64,000 bases of DNA from Agapetus fuscipes (GCA_951799405.1 OX637356.1:10129229-10193228), one strand, 5' to 3'; shown: positions 43,060 through 54,739, counted from the first letter of the stretch. Notes: a model not told the origin generated them from the sequence alone. Numbers and translations are program-made.

Positions 43060-44360
43060 TGTTTCTCACAATAATATAGGTAGGTACCTATACTCAGCTA
43101 TTTATTGTGAAAGATAGTTAGTACATAATACCTGTCTATATAATTATAAATGAACATCTGGTTTCATTCATTGTCAAATTCATAAATTAAAAAAAAACCT
43201 ACATGTAATAAAAAAAACCTACTTATATCTATTAAAAAAACTATTGAAATGCTGCATATTTTGAATAATTTTATTTAGAAAATTACTTACCTATTTTTCA
43301 TACAAAGGATTCCTGTTTCACTTTTTTGTTTTTTTTTTGTGTTTTCTTAGGAAAATAATTCTCAATGGAAAAACAATTATTGTAGCATAAACCTGTAGGA
43401 AATCAAAAAGAAGGACCGCAAAACATTGGCTCCCCCCAAGCTAAGTACTGATATGGTCCATTAATGATTTTGGACCCAGACGTATGAGATTCATGTAGTA
43501 GTGTGAGATTCAATGGCATCTTGATATTTCAGTTCTGATGAAAAAGGAAACAGGAGAAGGTTTAGTTGGTTTTGGTTGGGAAAGTGGACATAGCACTTTT
43601 CAGGGATATGAGACATGCCTATGTTTTTTAATATTGAATTAAAAAAGATTATCAACGCCTCAGCGGCCAAATGCCAAATGCAAATGCAAATGCTAAAATA
43701 GTCGCCTTGTGCGAACAAGCCTTAAGGGACAGAAAGTTGAAAGGGTGGAAATGTGATAAGGTGGCAGAGTTTTCCAACACACAAGGTATCCTCGTAATTG
43801 TGTAAGTTTCATCATATCCATCAATTCTAATGTCTCAATCAAAATGCCAGTGACACACATTAGTGGGAAGATTAAATAGAAAATTAAAGATCAGAAGGTT
43901 TCCAAAACACTTATTATTTTAAACAGACTATATATAAGGTACAAAATGTTAAGCTTTTACAAATATTTAAGTAAATTTAGTGTAGGTACTTACTTAACTA
44001 TAATAATAATCATTGAATAAAAAAATTGACTTGAACATTTGAGAATAGAATTATAAGCATTCTATGAACTGTATCCATGTCTATTTCTTGCTCTCCTTGC
44101 ATCCGTCTTTCAATTCATTCACATATTACATACATTCATTCTATCATTGCAAAAATGGTTCACTTGCCAATGTCACCCCTGTTTTAACAAAGGTTGGCAC
44201 GAGTTGCAGGGCTTGTGTTCGTTTGAGATTTGAGTTTTTATGTTATAAGCTCACATGCGGCGCAAGCTTATATGTGTGTGGTTATGGGCATTTCATATGA
44301 ATTTGAATCTTAATGCAACTAAGATCATAGATTATATAGAATGCCACAATTAATATACTT
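43060..44360. other. Intergenic spacer with an R1 copy at 44150-44340
   Basis: AT-rich, with no gene seen. The R1 copy is forward (GGTTCACTTGCCAATGTCAC to ATTTGAATCTTAATGCAACT) and ends just before the SecA-like stop codon. Confidence 0.5.
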
Positions 44361-47300
44361 TCACTGGTTGTTTGAGGTGCTTGGTGAAGCAGTGAGCATT
44401 ACAGGCTCTGAAGTGTGCTGAGAGATTGTCTCATTGGTCTGCGGCAAACTCGCCGATTTCCTGACATATTCTCCCACTGTCATATTACCAACATCCAGTG
44501 CAACCTCATTTATCTTCAGGATTGTCAACAAATTATTTATTTCCAAGATATAAGTTTCAACTTCTTCTATGCAGTCATCAAATCTATGGTCACTTGTTAA
44601 TTCCCTGCCTCTGGTAAAAGCATTGAGGGTTTTTTGGAAATAATACTTTGCCTCTAAGAACATTTTATTTTTTTTATATTCCAAAGCTAGTTCTTGGTAA
44701 GTCAGGGCCGTATTGTAATTTTCGTTTCCCTCTATCTTACATTTAATTGTTTCCACCCATTGGTCATACTGAGCATCACTATTTGGAGATAAAGATTTAG
44801 CTTCTAGGAAATGTTCAAGAGCCTTTTCAAAACATTTCTTTGCTTCATCAGGTTTGTTGTTGTTTTCGGCTTCCCACCCGTTACTCCATGCATTTGTGCC
44901 CAATGCTTCAAGATCTTCTGCGTTTATGCCAATGTTCTCACTTCCATTCTGATTATCTACTATATTCTGCTCATTTTCATTTCTTACTGGATCATGACCA
45001 TGTTGGTCAATATTTTCATAGTTTATTGTCTCATTTCTATTTGCATTACCATTTTGCAACTCTGGTGCATTACTTTGCTGATTGTAAACATTAGTATCAT
45101 CATTCATATCAACAACATCATCCATATCAACAACATCATCCTTATCAACATCATCATCCATATCAACAACATCATCCTTATCAACATCATCATCCATATC
45201 AACAACATCATCCTTATCAACATCATCATCCATATCAACAACATCATCCTTATCAACATCATCATCCATATCAACAACATCATCCTTATCAACATCATCA
45301 TCCATATCAAAAACATCCTCTGTACCATCATCATCATCATCATCATCATCATGATTGTGACCGATTTGATTCCGATTTCTAAAAAGGAAATAGAAGAGTG
45401 CAGCTGCAGCTGTGCCACCTATTTGTATGTGCTGCCTGTGTTCCTGAATAAATGCTATGGTTCTGGTACCATAAATAATGAGATTCAAGTTGACACTTTT
45501 TATGAAAATCAGAATATCTTTAATGCTTTCAATGAAGACTGCAAGTTTTTGGCACAGCCCCACCATGGTTGTTGAGCTTCTCAATAAGGAGGACAGCCTA
45601 GTACATGTCCTGATGGCTTCCTCCAAATACCGTGTGCATGTTGTTAAAACATTTAGTCCCATGGTTAAGATAGAAATACCGTAAGTAACAATTTTTCCAG
45701 TCACGTAGTACATGCTTCCTACGGCTATTGCACCCATTAACTCAGTGACTAAGTCCATGATGCCTTCAGAGATCATAGTACTGGCAAGAGGCGTGGTGAC
45801 CAGTGCGGCGGGGGGAAACAGTGCGGAGCAGCCCAGCAAGGATAAGCCACCAGCTATTTGGATTCGTGAAGCATTAATTGTTGCTTGGGACACATTTGGA
45901 ACTACTCGAACATCTTGGACAGTGTCTAAGCCGACAGATGCCAGTTCACGGAGTTCTGGTCGCCGGACTGTATCAAGCATTATTTCCTCATTTTGATTAG
46001 TATTGCCATTTTCGGAATGCAAAACATTTCCTGATTCAGATGTTCCGGCGCTACTGGCATCTTCTTGCTCCTCGGATCTATCATTTCTGCTTGATTGCAA
46101 ATTTTCTAAATAATTGGGAACCCTGCTACTGATAGCAACACCTTCATCACGAGACTCTGCAATTGCACGATTAAGATGCAGGATGTTTGTATAATATATT
46201 TGCAATGTTGTCAACCTAGACTGAAGATGAGTGATCAAAAAATTTTCTTTCCCTTTTAAATCAATAATAATACTTCTGAATTGCTCATCCTCAAAAGTAG
46301 AAGTAATGTAATTAATCTCTGTTGATAATGCCTCAGATGCTAAATCTAAATACTTTCTTCCCTTTGTTTTGTATTCATTATTGGCACGGTTTGGAGGTGA
46401 GTACCCCACAAGGTCCTGTAAAGCACTTTTGAGTTTGTTCATCAAGACATCTCCCTCATTCATAGCGAGCTCATACAATTTGAAATAAGCTGAATGCAGG
46501 ACATTGGGGTTATTGCTGAGCTGAATAGCATGATGTAAGGCATTTTCAGCAGGCACGTTTCTTCCTCTGCTTTTTCCAGACCTCATAAAGTACTCAGCTT
46601 GTTGAATACTATAAAATGCATTATGTTGAATGCTTCCATTTAAAATGTGTTGTGTTTTAACATCATTTTTAAACTTCCGGAATGTTTCTTCAGGTGTTTT
46701 CTTAAAATATTCTTTCTCAGGCAAGCCCTCGATCCAAAATGCAAAATATTCCTTCAAGTCACGCAAAACATACTGCATCCCTTGTTCATAAGCAAATCTT
46801 TGCTTTGCATTGCGATACAAAGTTGAAAATTGCTTATACAAGCGGTCATGGAAAGTCAATTCTTTTAATTGGACATCCAATATATTTTGTATACGTTTAT
46901 TTTCATAAAGTTCAATGACTGATTTTAGCATTTGGAAGTTGACAAGGTTAGACTGATTGACTGGGATACCCATTCTTTGAATTTGGCTTTTTTTCACAAT
47001 GAGGCGAGCCGAGCCGCTGTTGCCTTGGCGGGAAGTCCTGAACTGAGCCTGCTGCTTGACGCGCTCGTTGGCTGGCAGGAACGTGATGCACACATGTAGC
47101 CCCCCGTGCTCCTGCAGCTCAGGAGACGTGTGGAAGTCCGCTCCTCGGCCCGCAATGTTTGTGGCCAGCACCACGCAGCCCGGACTGATGGTGCTGAGGG
47201 TCACTTCAGCTTCCTCTTCATCACGATACAGCTGAAGCTGGGTTAGTTCTAGGCTGTGTTGTTCAATTGTTTCTTGAATACCCATGAGGTCTGATTGAGT

Positions 47301-50023
47301 CTCGCAGATGACAAGGACCGCTCTATTTTCTTCTTGCGTCACTTTGACAATCTCGTTCAACACTTCCTTGCGCCAATTTTTTTCACTGTTTGCCACTATG
47401 GCTTCCATTTCAATGAACTTTTTCTCTTTGTAAGTCGGAATGTAGACAAATGTGACTTTGTACATGGTTGAGAGGAGGTTTTGTTCAGGTGCTGACCCCA
47501 ATGTGCCAGTCAGCCCACATATGCAGTCCTTGTACATGTTGATGTACTCGTAGTTGGAGATACAGCAGCTCGTCAAGGTCTCGCTGGTGAGGCGCAGGTT
47601 GTGCTTCAGCTGCACAAACTGGTGCAAGCCGTGCGACCAGACCGTGTTCTTGAGGGTCACCCCGGTGTTGGCGTAGTCAATGGGGACAATCTGCAATTCC
47701 TCTCTCCCATCCACCCTGACGGCCTTGATGGTGTAATGAACGTATTGTTGACACTGGTAAGCAGCGTAAATCGCATTATCTATCCACTTATCCACCATTT
47801 TGTTGGCATAATCTTTTAGATGAGATGGAATGAATGGAATGTTTGTAGGATTACTTTTTTTGATTATGTCTTTTACTTGTGATACAATATTTTTTGCTCT
47901 GTCTGAGAGCTGTTCGGCGAGGTTTCCTTTTACATCATTTATTTCTCTTTGTGCTTCACTTAAGAGTTTATCGCCTTCAACACATAATTGTTTCCAAATT
48001 TGTATGTAGATGTATCTCAAGAGTTCCATCCCGGGGAAGTGAGAAGACAGCTTGGCTATTTGCCCCCCGTTGTCCACAAGCATGCTGTCCACCTCATCTA
48101 TGATTGTGCTCTGGAAAGGGCGGTCTGCTCGAGTGTTCTGTCCTTCAAAAACATCTCTCAAATAGTCAAACTGATAGCTACTTATACAGCCGTATACAAT
48201 ATTGGCAGTATAGCAAGAACGAGCCGTTGTACATTTTGCTGACTCATCTTGGTTGTTGTGTGAAACTGTCAAATTGAAAATGCTGTAAAAAGATTTCCTG
48301 TCATCCACTCCTTGACTCGCAAGGACAGGGTTGCTCGTAATGATATCCACCGTGCGGCCACGTAGAGCTTTGATTACGGCAATCATGGATATAATGACTG
48401 TTTTCCCTTCTCCAGTGTGTATTTGAAATAACAATCCTTTCGAAATATTGAAACGCAAAAATGTTAACAAAGTCAAAACCTGAGGTCTTCTCAGACGATG
48501 TGTAGTGACTAGCTCATTGGCTCGGTCCATAACAGCGATTGCTTCTATTTCGTCTTCGCTTGTAAGATTCCTCATCTTGCTTTTTGACCATGCATTCACA
48601 TCATCGACTGTCTTCTGAATCCATTTTTTATTGAATCTTTCCAGATCCTTAAAATACCTCTTATATTGGTTTGTAACAGTTTTCCTGTCGGCGCTTGAGG
48701 TGCCAGCACACACATGTGCCATGAAACTTTCATCTTGCAGAAGTTCATCCACGGACTTGCAGTCATTGTCTTGGCGTACACTGTCCAATGTCATCATTTC
48801 TGATTTGACATGAACATCTTTTATTGGAATTGGAACAAGAGTCTCAAGGCTACTATGCTCAATGTTTTGTTCTACTATTTTTTCTTGTCTACGAGATTCA
48901 AAGAATTTCTTAACATTTTCTAGATTCAAGTCCAATTTTTCACAAATAGTTTTCAAACCTTTATCAAGTTCACTATTGTCTTCAACTTCCCACAAAAATT
49001 CAAAAATATCATGAAACTTATCAGATTCTTCCTTATAATTGTTTTGAATATCTTTGTAGTTGAAGAACTTGGAATTGTTTTTTTCGTTTAGCAATTTAGA
49101 GTAATTTGGATCTGACATCAGTGATTCCTTCATATTTCTGTATTTCATTAAGGTGGCTTCATCCGGTTCCGCCAACAAATCATCGTTCTTGTTATTAGGA
49201 TCATTATCAAATAAAGTACAAAGTTTTTTAGCAGCTTGACAAGATGGATCAATATCATTATAATCATTCAAGAACTTTTGTATTTCGTTCAAAAATAAGG
49301 GCTTCGCTGATATATCGCTTACCATCTGTGCTATAGTTTTGCGGAAGTTTGCTTCTAGTTTTTTAGCATACTTTTTTTTAAAATGATCAATATTACTCTT
49401 TAAACAAAACTTCATGGAGTCAAAACAGTTAATCATCTTTTCAACGCATCCGTTCTTTTTGTATTCTTTGAACATCAAATGGATGTTCCTCAACGTTACA
49501 AAACTACTGTCATATTTTGTAACAATTTCCCCACTGCGATGGAACTTGAATTGCACATTGAAATTTTGTTGATAGATCTCCCCGAGTTGTCGTTTTATGG
49601 ATTCTGATGCATCTAAGCCTTGAGGATCTTTGTACAAAACTGTGAGGTTGTTATCTTTCTTCAGTAAACACAGAGAAACCCATTTGTCATCATCAATTTT
49701 ACATACCACGAAGGTCGGCGATGGAGTGCTCTCATTCTTCAAGGTGTCCACAACCGAAGAGAAGTTTCCAACAATGAGATGTTGCTGTTGGAAGCCCTTT
49801 TTAGCTAGCAGGAATTTGGCTACACAGCCTATTTGACTTTCTCCCCACATTCCTTCCTTCACTTGTTGGAGTACCTTTAAGGGCACGTCAGCTTCCACAG
49901 GCTTCAGGTCCTTGTCCAGAGTTGCCCGCATGGAGTCCGCCTGCTGCTGCAAGTTTCTCCCTCTCTGCCTGTTCATGGCTGGAGATTGCTGGGCCCAAGG
50001 TAGACTAGACAAAGTAGGCAGAC
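44361..50023 (-). CDS. Large SecA-like ATPase with membrane segment and TPR-like tail
   Basis: One open frame of about 1,890 codons (1,901 from the first ATG at 50066). SecA motor motifs in order: TGEGKT (Walker A, about residue 551), YGCISSYQFDYLRD, DEVDSMLVD (Walker B, ~657), a preprotein-crosslinking-like part with VWSHGLHQFVQLK, GLTGT (~851), NIAGRGAD (~970) and SRQGNSGSARL. Residues ~65-190 form an extra domain with a papain/Ulp1-like strand pattern (KWVSLCLL...YKDPQG) lacking an obvious catalytic triad. Residues ~1400-1560 are hydrophobic and glycine-rich, then come a 12-residue Asp repeat and two or three TPR-like helical pairs. An acceptor (TTTGACATTGCAG) at 50024-50026 suggests an upstream exon. 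The next Met is at 49976. SecA normally drives protein export in bacteria and plastids. Animals lack SecYEG of bacterial type, so the role here is unknown. Confidence 0.85.
45110..45355 (-). repeat. 36-bp coding minisatellite (DDDVDKDDVVDM) and Asp run
   Basis: A 36-bp unit repeats about six times within the SecA-like coding sequence, giving a 12-residue acidic repeat. A (GAT)n run encoding nine Asp lies next to it at 45328-45352. Length polymorphism between individuals is likely. The opposite strand stays open across it only because the unit is divisible by three. Confidence 0.9.
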
Positions 50024-50078
50024 CTGCAATGTCAAATAGTAACATCATTATACAAAAATACCACAATCTCTTTAAACA

Positions 50079-50225
50079 TTGTCGGTGTTATGGCCGAGAA
50101 GGCCAAGTGGGCTGATCTTTCTAGCGTGTTTGGAATAAAATAACGGGTCATTTGATCATAACTTTGACCCTGGTTCAACAGATGTTATTGAGTAATAATT
50201 AATTAATAATTCATTAAAATAAAAA
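50079..50225 (+). repeat. SINE family S3 copy, partial
   Basis: It starts TGTCGGTGTTATGGCCGAGA and includes TTTGACCCTGGTTCAACAGA. It lies about 55 bp upstream of the acceptor of the SecA-like coding exon, inside its presumed intron. Confidence 0.7.
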
Positions 50226-50229
50226 AAAA

Positions 50230-50820
50230 TGAATTATGTTAGATTTTTTTGGTTTCGGGTTTAATAATACAGGTAATTTCTATCATCAATTAATAATGAA
50301 TTATACATGGGGTAATTTCACTTATTTTTTCATTTCATACAATGGTAGACTATTCTTTTAAAAATTATCTCTGGCTTAATTTTTAAATTACCTATAGCTC
50401 TTTAAAATAAGCATATTTTCGATTTCCGGTAAAACAGGTCATTTTTTATTTAGGCGGATATGGCGTCGATGAATCTTCTATTGACGGGTCCAGGAAGTCG
50501 CTAAGCCGGTAGCGCTGCGTTTTGGCGGGATTCAAATTCTCCGCATTCTATTTTTAAAAATTACCAATGATGTAATAAACTGAATTGTTTTTGTGGTTTT
50601 CTATGGTCTACATGCAGCTTTTTTATCTGCCGATGTTTCGCCTTTATGAGTAGAAGGCATTTTCAAGGCTGTAAAGCGCAAACTGGATGTGATGCATTTA
50701 TTGATTATCCTTTGCCTCATTTACAATTAATTCGTGAGTTCAATTGAATATAAAATGTACAGCATCAAAGCATATAAAACAGTAAGCAGAACAATAATAG
50801 ATCAGTTAACAATACAGTAT
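50230..50820. other. Spacer with MITE and foldback fragments
   Basis: 50380-50575 matches the interior of the TIR element at 55911-59337 (GCTCTTTAAAAT, AACAGGTCATTTTTTATTTAGGCGGATATG, TCAAATTCTCCGC). 50590-50680 is one arm of the CGACGTTTCGCTTT foldback family. No gene seen. Confidence 0.6.
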
Positions 50821-51291
50821 TGTTATGTAAATATAAATATTGAAATAAGTATGGGTAGTTATAGTTATAAGAGTCCTCATAGGTAGGTAGGATCGATAAT
50901 TGTGTATAAGTGTAGAATTCTCTAGGCTAAGTAGGTACTTGTTATAATTATAGGAATTCTGTATTACATTTGTAGGTAGGATTTTGGTTGTATCTCTAGG
51001 TAGTACGTGAAGCGTCGAGAAGTAATAATTACTCTGGAACCGTCTGGCGACTTTAGTTCTGGATCATACTGCTCTGAAGAGTATAAAGGTGCGAATGGCC
51101 TGCAGAGCGGGCCAGTATCATAGCGACTAACAAACACATCGAAGCCATCTGATCAGTGAACCGAAACCAATGGAATAATCGAGAAAGTAGTGTAAAAATA
51201 AATTTTGTAACTGTGTAAAATAAATAACTATTGAAGGAGACCTGTGTATTTTTTTAATTTGGAAAGACAATTGAACCCTAATTTCGTAACA
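50821..51291 (+). repeat. 5' LTR, 471 bp
   Basis: Begins TGTTATG after the target site GTAT, ends CGTAACA. It carries a possible TATA-like and initiator region around GAGTATAAAGGTGCGAATGG and an AATAAA-containing tail. Confidence 0.95.
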
Positions 51292-51967
51292 ATTGGCGTC
51301 AGGTGCGGAATTGTCAAGAAAAATTAAGACCTTCTGTCTAAAAATAAATAAAATAAATTAAATAGTGTTAAAATGAACTTTATTCAAATTGAACTTTGTG
51401 TGAACTGACTTTTGTGAAAACAAGTGTTTAAATAAATTTTTGTTAAAAGAAAAGACGCAAAAGCAAGTTGCTTATAAATTCTGGAACATCATATGGAACA
51501 TAATTCTGGACATAATTCTGGACATAACATAATGACTATTTTACCGCATTGAGAAAGTCATCAAATTGGACCATAGTTTTTTTATTATTGTGTGTGATTA
51601 AAAAAATAAAAAAAATAAATAAAAATCTTGAAAAATATTACAAAAGAACGTTCCAGATTCATCGAGAAAAAGTTTTTGAATAACTATCCTTTGTTTACAA
51701 GTGTGTGAATGTACATTAAGTACCTACCTGTGTGTTTGAAAGACTTGAGACGAAATAAATAATTATGTACTATCAGACATTATTATGTTAAAAATATTGG
51801 TGAATTAAAAATAAATATTAAAAGACAGTACCTACCAATCAGTGTAATCAGATAAATTATTATTTTGCTAAAGTACGTATTCAAAACAGCTATATATATA
51901 AAACTCAAAACTTGTATTAAATAAATTTAAAAATATTTTCGTTTTGAAGTAAATTTAAAAAAAAAAA

Positions 51968-54268
51968 ATGGCAACCAAAGTGAACGTCAAGGACCTCAAA
52001 GTCACAGAGCTTAAAAATGAGCTTCTGGAGAGGGACCTGGAGACCTCAGGAGGGAAGGCGGCCTTACAGGCACGCCTCATAGAGGCCTTGGAACAGACAG
52101 GCGAAGACCCGGCATATTTTGTCATGGCGTCTGGGGGGGACCGCGCCTTGGACGAGCTAAATATCAGCATCAACAGTAACCTGACAGGACTGAAGACTGA
52201 GATGGCTGACAACGCCAGGACCCTGGAGGAGAAAATGGCTGACAATTCCAAGACCCTGAGGGAAGACCTGAAGGCGGAGATGGCTGACAACGCCAGGACC
52301 CTGAAGGCGGAGATAGCGGATAGTCTCACAACCCTGAAAGGAGAAATAGAGGAGAAGATGACAACCAACCTCTCGGCCCTGAAGGGGGAAATGGAGACTC
52401 GGATGTCAAACCTGGAAGACCGTCTGCGTGCCGAGCTGGCTGACAAGTGCCAGATGGAGTCCACCAGAATCTCCCCCAAAGGCGGCCTTCACGACGAGAC
52501 CGACCAGGGATGCTCAACTCCAACCAGGATCACAAGAGGGGATGATGACCCTTCCCTAGCCAAGCACAACCTCCCAACCTTCGACGGGAAGACGTCGTGG
52601 GAGGAATACTTGACCCTCTTTGAGACGGCTGCCATGATGGGAGCCTGGAGCCAGCAGAAGAAGGCTTCGGTTCTCAGCCTGTCGCTCCGAGGAGACGCTC
52701 TCAGGGTTCTGCAGGCCATACCCCTGGACAACCGTGGTGACTTTGGGCAGCTGAAGCAGCGCTTGGATATGCGCTATGGCCACAAGTGCCTGGAGCAGCT
52801 GTACAAGTCGCAGCTGAACACAAGGGTGCAGAAGCCCAACGAGAGCCTCCAGGAGTTTGAGATGGACATCGTCCACCTAGTACGAGACGCTTACCCGACA
52901 TTCCCTGATGACATCTGCGAGAGCTTGGCAGTGGACAAGTTCCTGAACGGATTGAGAGAATGGGAGACGCAGCAAGCAGTGAAGCTGGCTCTTCCGAAGA
53001 CGTTGAACGAGGCGCTAAGCCGAGCTCTCGAATTTGAGGCTGTCAAACAGTCCATCAGGGGCCACGCCAGGGTTTGTGCAATCAAGGCAGAGGAGGTCAA
53101 ACTACCTACAACCGAGGAAATAATAGAAAAAGTGCTGCAGCAACTTGAGCCAACGAGACAGAAGGCGCACTGCTGGACGTGTGGCCAGCAAGGACACCTG
53201 AGCGCGAGGTGCCCAAAGTCTCAAGGACCGGAGAAATTGGAAGACGACCGCAAGGATGTAGAGACCACCATGGAGATGAACAAACGGCTGAGGAAACAGC
53301 TCCAGGATGCCGAGAGAAAGGTCAAAGTCATGGAGACGGAGAACAGGCAGCTGACGAAGAACTTGGCCAGCAGTGAAAGGGTCCGGCGAACAGCGGAGGC
53401 CGAGAGGGACGAGTTGCACGAGACTGTGCTGAGCCTGGAGAGACAGAACAAGGGGCTTAAGACTAAGCTCCAGCAGCTGGAAGCTGGGCAGGGGCCCAGG
53501 ACGAAGGACACCATCGCCAACCTGGAGTCCAAGATCAGCAACACCAAGGAGGCGGGAGCTCGAATGAAGGATAACCACCGGCCAACTCAAAGAGCAAAGT
53601 GGTCAAACAATGACCAGCCCGCCCAGAGAGTACAAAAATGCGTCGCATCCAAAGAAGCGCCCCTGTTTGAGACGTTCTGGAGCAAGGTGCAAGAGGGACA
53701 GAAGATTCGCCATGGGGTGACCACAGAAGTCCACAAGGACTTATTTGAGGTCACTGGGGACCACACACTGGCATGCAGTGTACCGGAAGATCTAGATATG
53801 TCTAGAGGAATTGCACGGGTCTTCCGATACAAATTCGGAGAACCGCAACCCTCGAGCAGCCCGCAAGGAAGAGCTCTGAGACTACCGAAGGGGCGTCAAC
53901 AAGCATACTGCCTGGTTGTCCCGGATTCCAGCAACCTGGAAGAGGACTACAAGGCATTGTGGGACGGCCTTGTTGAGCTGCGTGACTACATGTTGGAGGA
54001 TCAGCAGGCGCGTCTGGCAATACCGAAGATGGGTGGCGGCTGCGCTAATCGAGACTGGCGGATAATCCGGAGTATGATTGAAGCAGTGTTCTCGGGAGTC
54101 GGCATCAGCGTCATGGTGTGCTGCGAGCAAGCGCAGCCGAGAGCCAGTGGGGAGAAATCCGTGGACTGCCACTTCTTCCTGACCACAGGGTGTCGACGTG
54201 GATCAGCATGCCCCTACCTACACAGAGTCAAGACTGTTCCGGGACGAAACAGTCTAGGTGGGGGGTAG
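51968..54268 (+). CDS. SAP-Gag-zinc knuckle-macro domain-CCCH polyprotein of LTR element
   Basis: A 766-residue protein. Residues ~5-40 are a SAP-type DNA-binding motif (LKVTELKNELLERDLETSGG). Residues ~70-160 are a coiled coil of repeated MADNARTLEEK-like units. Residues ~195-360 are a retrotransposon Gag domain (FDGKTSWEEYLTLFETAAMM; LQEFEMDIVHLV). Residues 401-414 are a CCHC knuckle, CWTCGQQGHLSARC. A second coiled coil follows to ~525. Residues ~590-716 resemble a macro domain of the TARG1/OARD1 type: DLFEVTGDHTLACSV, MSRGIARVFRYKFGE, then IPKMGGGCANRDW and SMIEAVF. The Lys and Asp used by TARG1 catalysis are not evident at the aligned places. Residues ~733-752 form a CCCH finger (C-X7-C-X5-C-X3-H). 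The ATG follows an A-run. The stop TAG touches the 3' LTR. Confidence 0.9.
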   Translation: MATKVNVKDLKVTELKNELLERDLETSGGKAALQARLIEALEQTGEDPAYFVMASGGDRALDELNISINSNLTGLKTEMADNARTLEEKMADNSKTLREDLKAEMADNARTLKAEIADSLTTLKGEIEEKMTTNLSALKGEMETRMSNLEDRLRAELADKCQMESTRISPKGGLHDETDQGCSTPTRITRGDDDPSLAKHNLPTFDGKTSWEEYLTLFETAAMMGAWSQQKKASVLSLSLRGDALRVLQAIPLDNRGDFGQLKQRLDMRYGHKCLEQLYKSQLNTRVQKPNESLQEFEMDIVHLVRDAYPTFPDDICESLAVDKFLNGLREWETQQAVKLALPKTLNEALSRALEFEAVKQSIRGHARVCAIKAEEVKLPTTEEIIEKVLQQLEPTRQKAHCWTCGQQGHLSARCPKSQGPEKLEDDRKDVETTMEMNKRLRKQLQDAERKVKVMETENRQLTKNLASSERVRRTAEAERDELHETVLSLERQNKGLKTKLQQLEAGQGPRTKDTIANLESKISNTKEAGARMKDNHRPTQRAKWSNNDQPAQRVQKCVASKEAPLFETFWSKVQEGQKIRHGVTTEVHKDLFEVTGDHTLACSVPEDLDMSRGIARVFRYKFGEPQPSSSPQGRALRLPKGRQQAYCLVVPDSSNLEEDYKALWDGLVELRDYMLEDQQARLAIPKMGGGCANRDWRIIRSMIEAVFSGVGISVMVCCEQAQPRASGEKSVDCHFFLTTGCRRGSACPYLHRVKTVPGRNSLGGG

Positions 54269-54739
54269 TGTTATGTAAATATAAATATTGAAATAAGTAT
54301 GGGTAGTTATAGTTATAAGAGTCCTCATAGGTAGGTAGGATCGATAATTGTGTATAAGTGTAGAATTCTCTAGGCTAAGTAGGTACTTGTTATAATTATA
54401 GGAATTCTGTATTACATTTGTAGGTAGGATTTTGGTTGTATCTCTAGGTAGTACGTGAAGCGTCGAGAAGTAATAATTACTCTGGAACCGTCTGGCGACT
54501 TTAGTTCTGGATCATACTGCTCTGAAGAGTATAAAGGTGCGAATGGCCTGCAGAGCGGGCCAGTATCATAGCGACTAACAAACACATCGAAGCCATCTGA
54601 TCAGTGAACCGAAACCAATGGAATAATCGAGAAAGTAGTGTAAAAATAAATTTTGTAACTGTGTAAAATAAATAACTATTGAAGGAGACCTGTGTATTTT
54701 TTTAATTTGGAAAGACAATTGAACCCTAATTTCGTAACA
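54269..54739 (+). repeat. 3' LTR, 471 bp
   Basis: Same length and sequence as the 5' LTR by eye, and followed by the target duplication GTAT. Confidence 0.95.

Larger units (their letters stand above)
50821..54739 (+). mobile_element. Gag-only LTR retrotransposon carrying a macro domain
   Basis: Two 471-bp LTRs (50821-51291 and 54269-54739) start TGTTATGTAAAT and end TTTCGTAACA, and I see no difference between them. The 4-bp target duplication is GTAT (50817-50820 and 54740-54743), as in Ty3-type elements. The primer-binding region begins TTGGCGTCAGGTGCGGAA directly after the 5' LTR. A G-rich purine tract (AGGTGGGGGGTAG) abuts the 3' LTR. The only ORF is 51968-54268. There is no protease, reverse transcriptase or integrase, so it must move using enzymes supplied by another element. 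The matching LTRs point to a very recent insertion. Confidence 0.95.

Noticed and set aside
44811..45575. 254-residue plus-strand ORF rich in Ile and His
   Set aside because: It is the shadow of the acidic repeat and membrane segment of the SecA-like gene on the opposite strand.
44361..50023. Bacterial contamination as the source of the SecA-like gene
   Set aside because: It lies continuously between an insect eclosion hormone gene and insect retroelements, has an R1 SINE-like copy at one end and S3 at the other, and has a splice acceptor in front.
52326..54186. Minus-strand ORFs across the macro-domain retroelement
   Set aside because: They are shadows of the GC-richer plus-strand ORF, with no domains.
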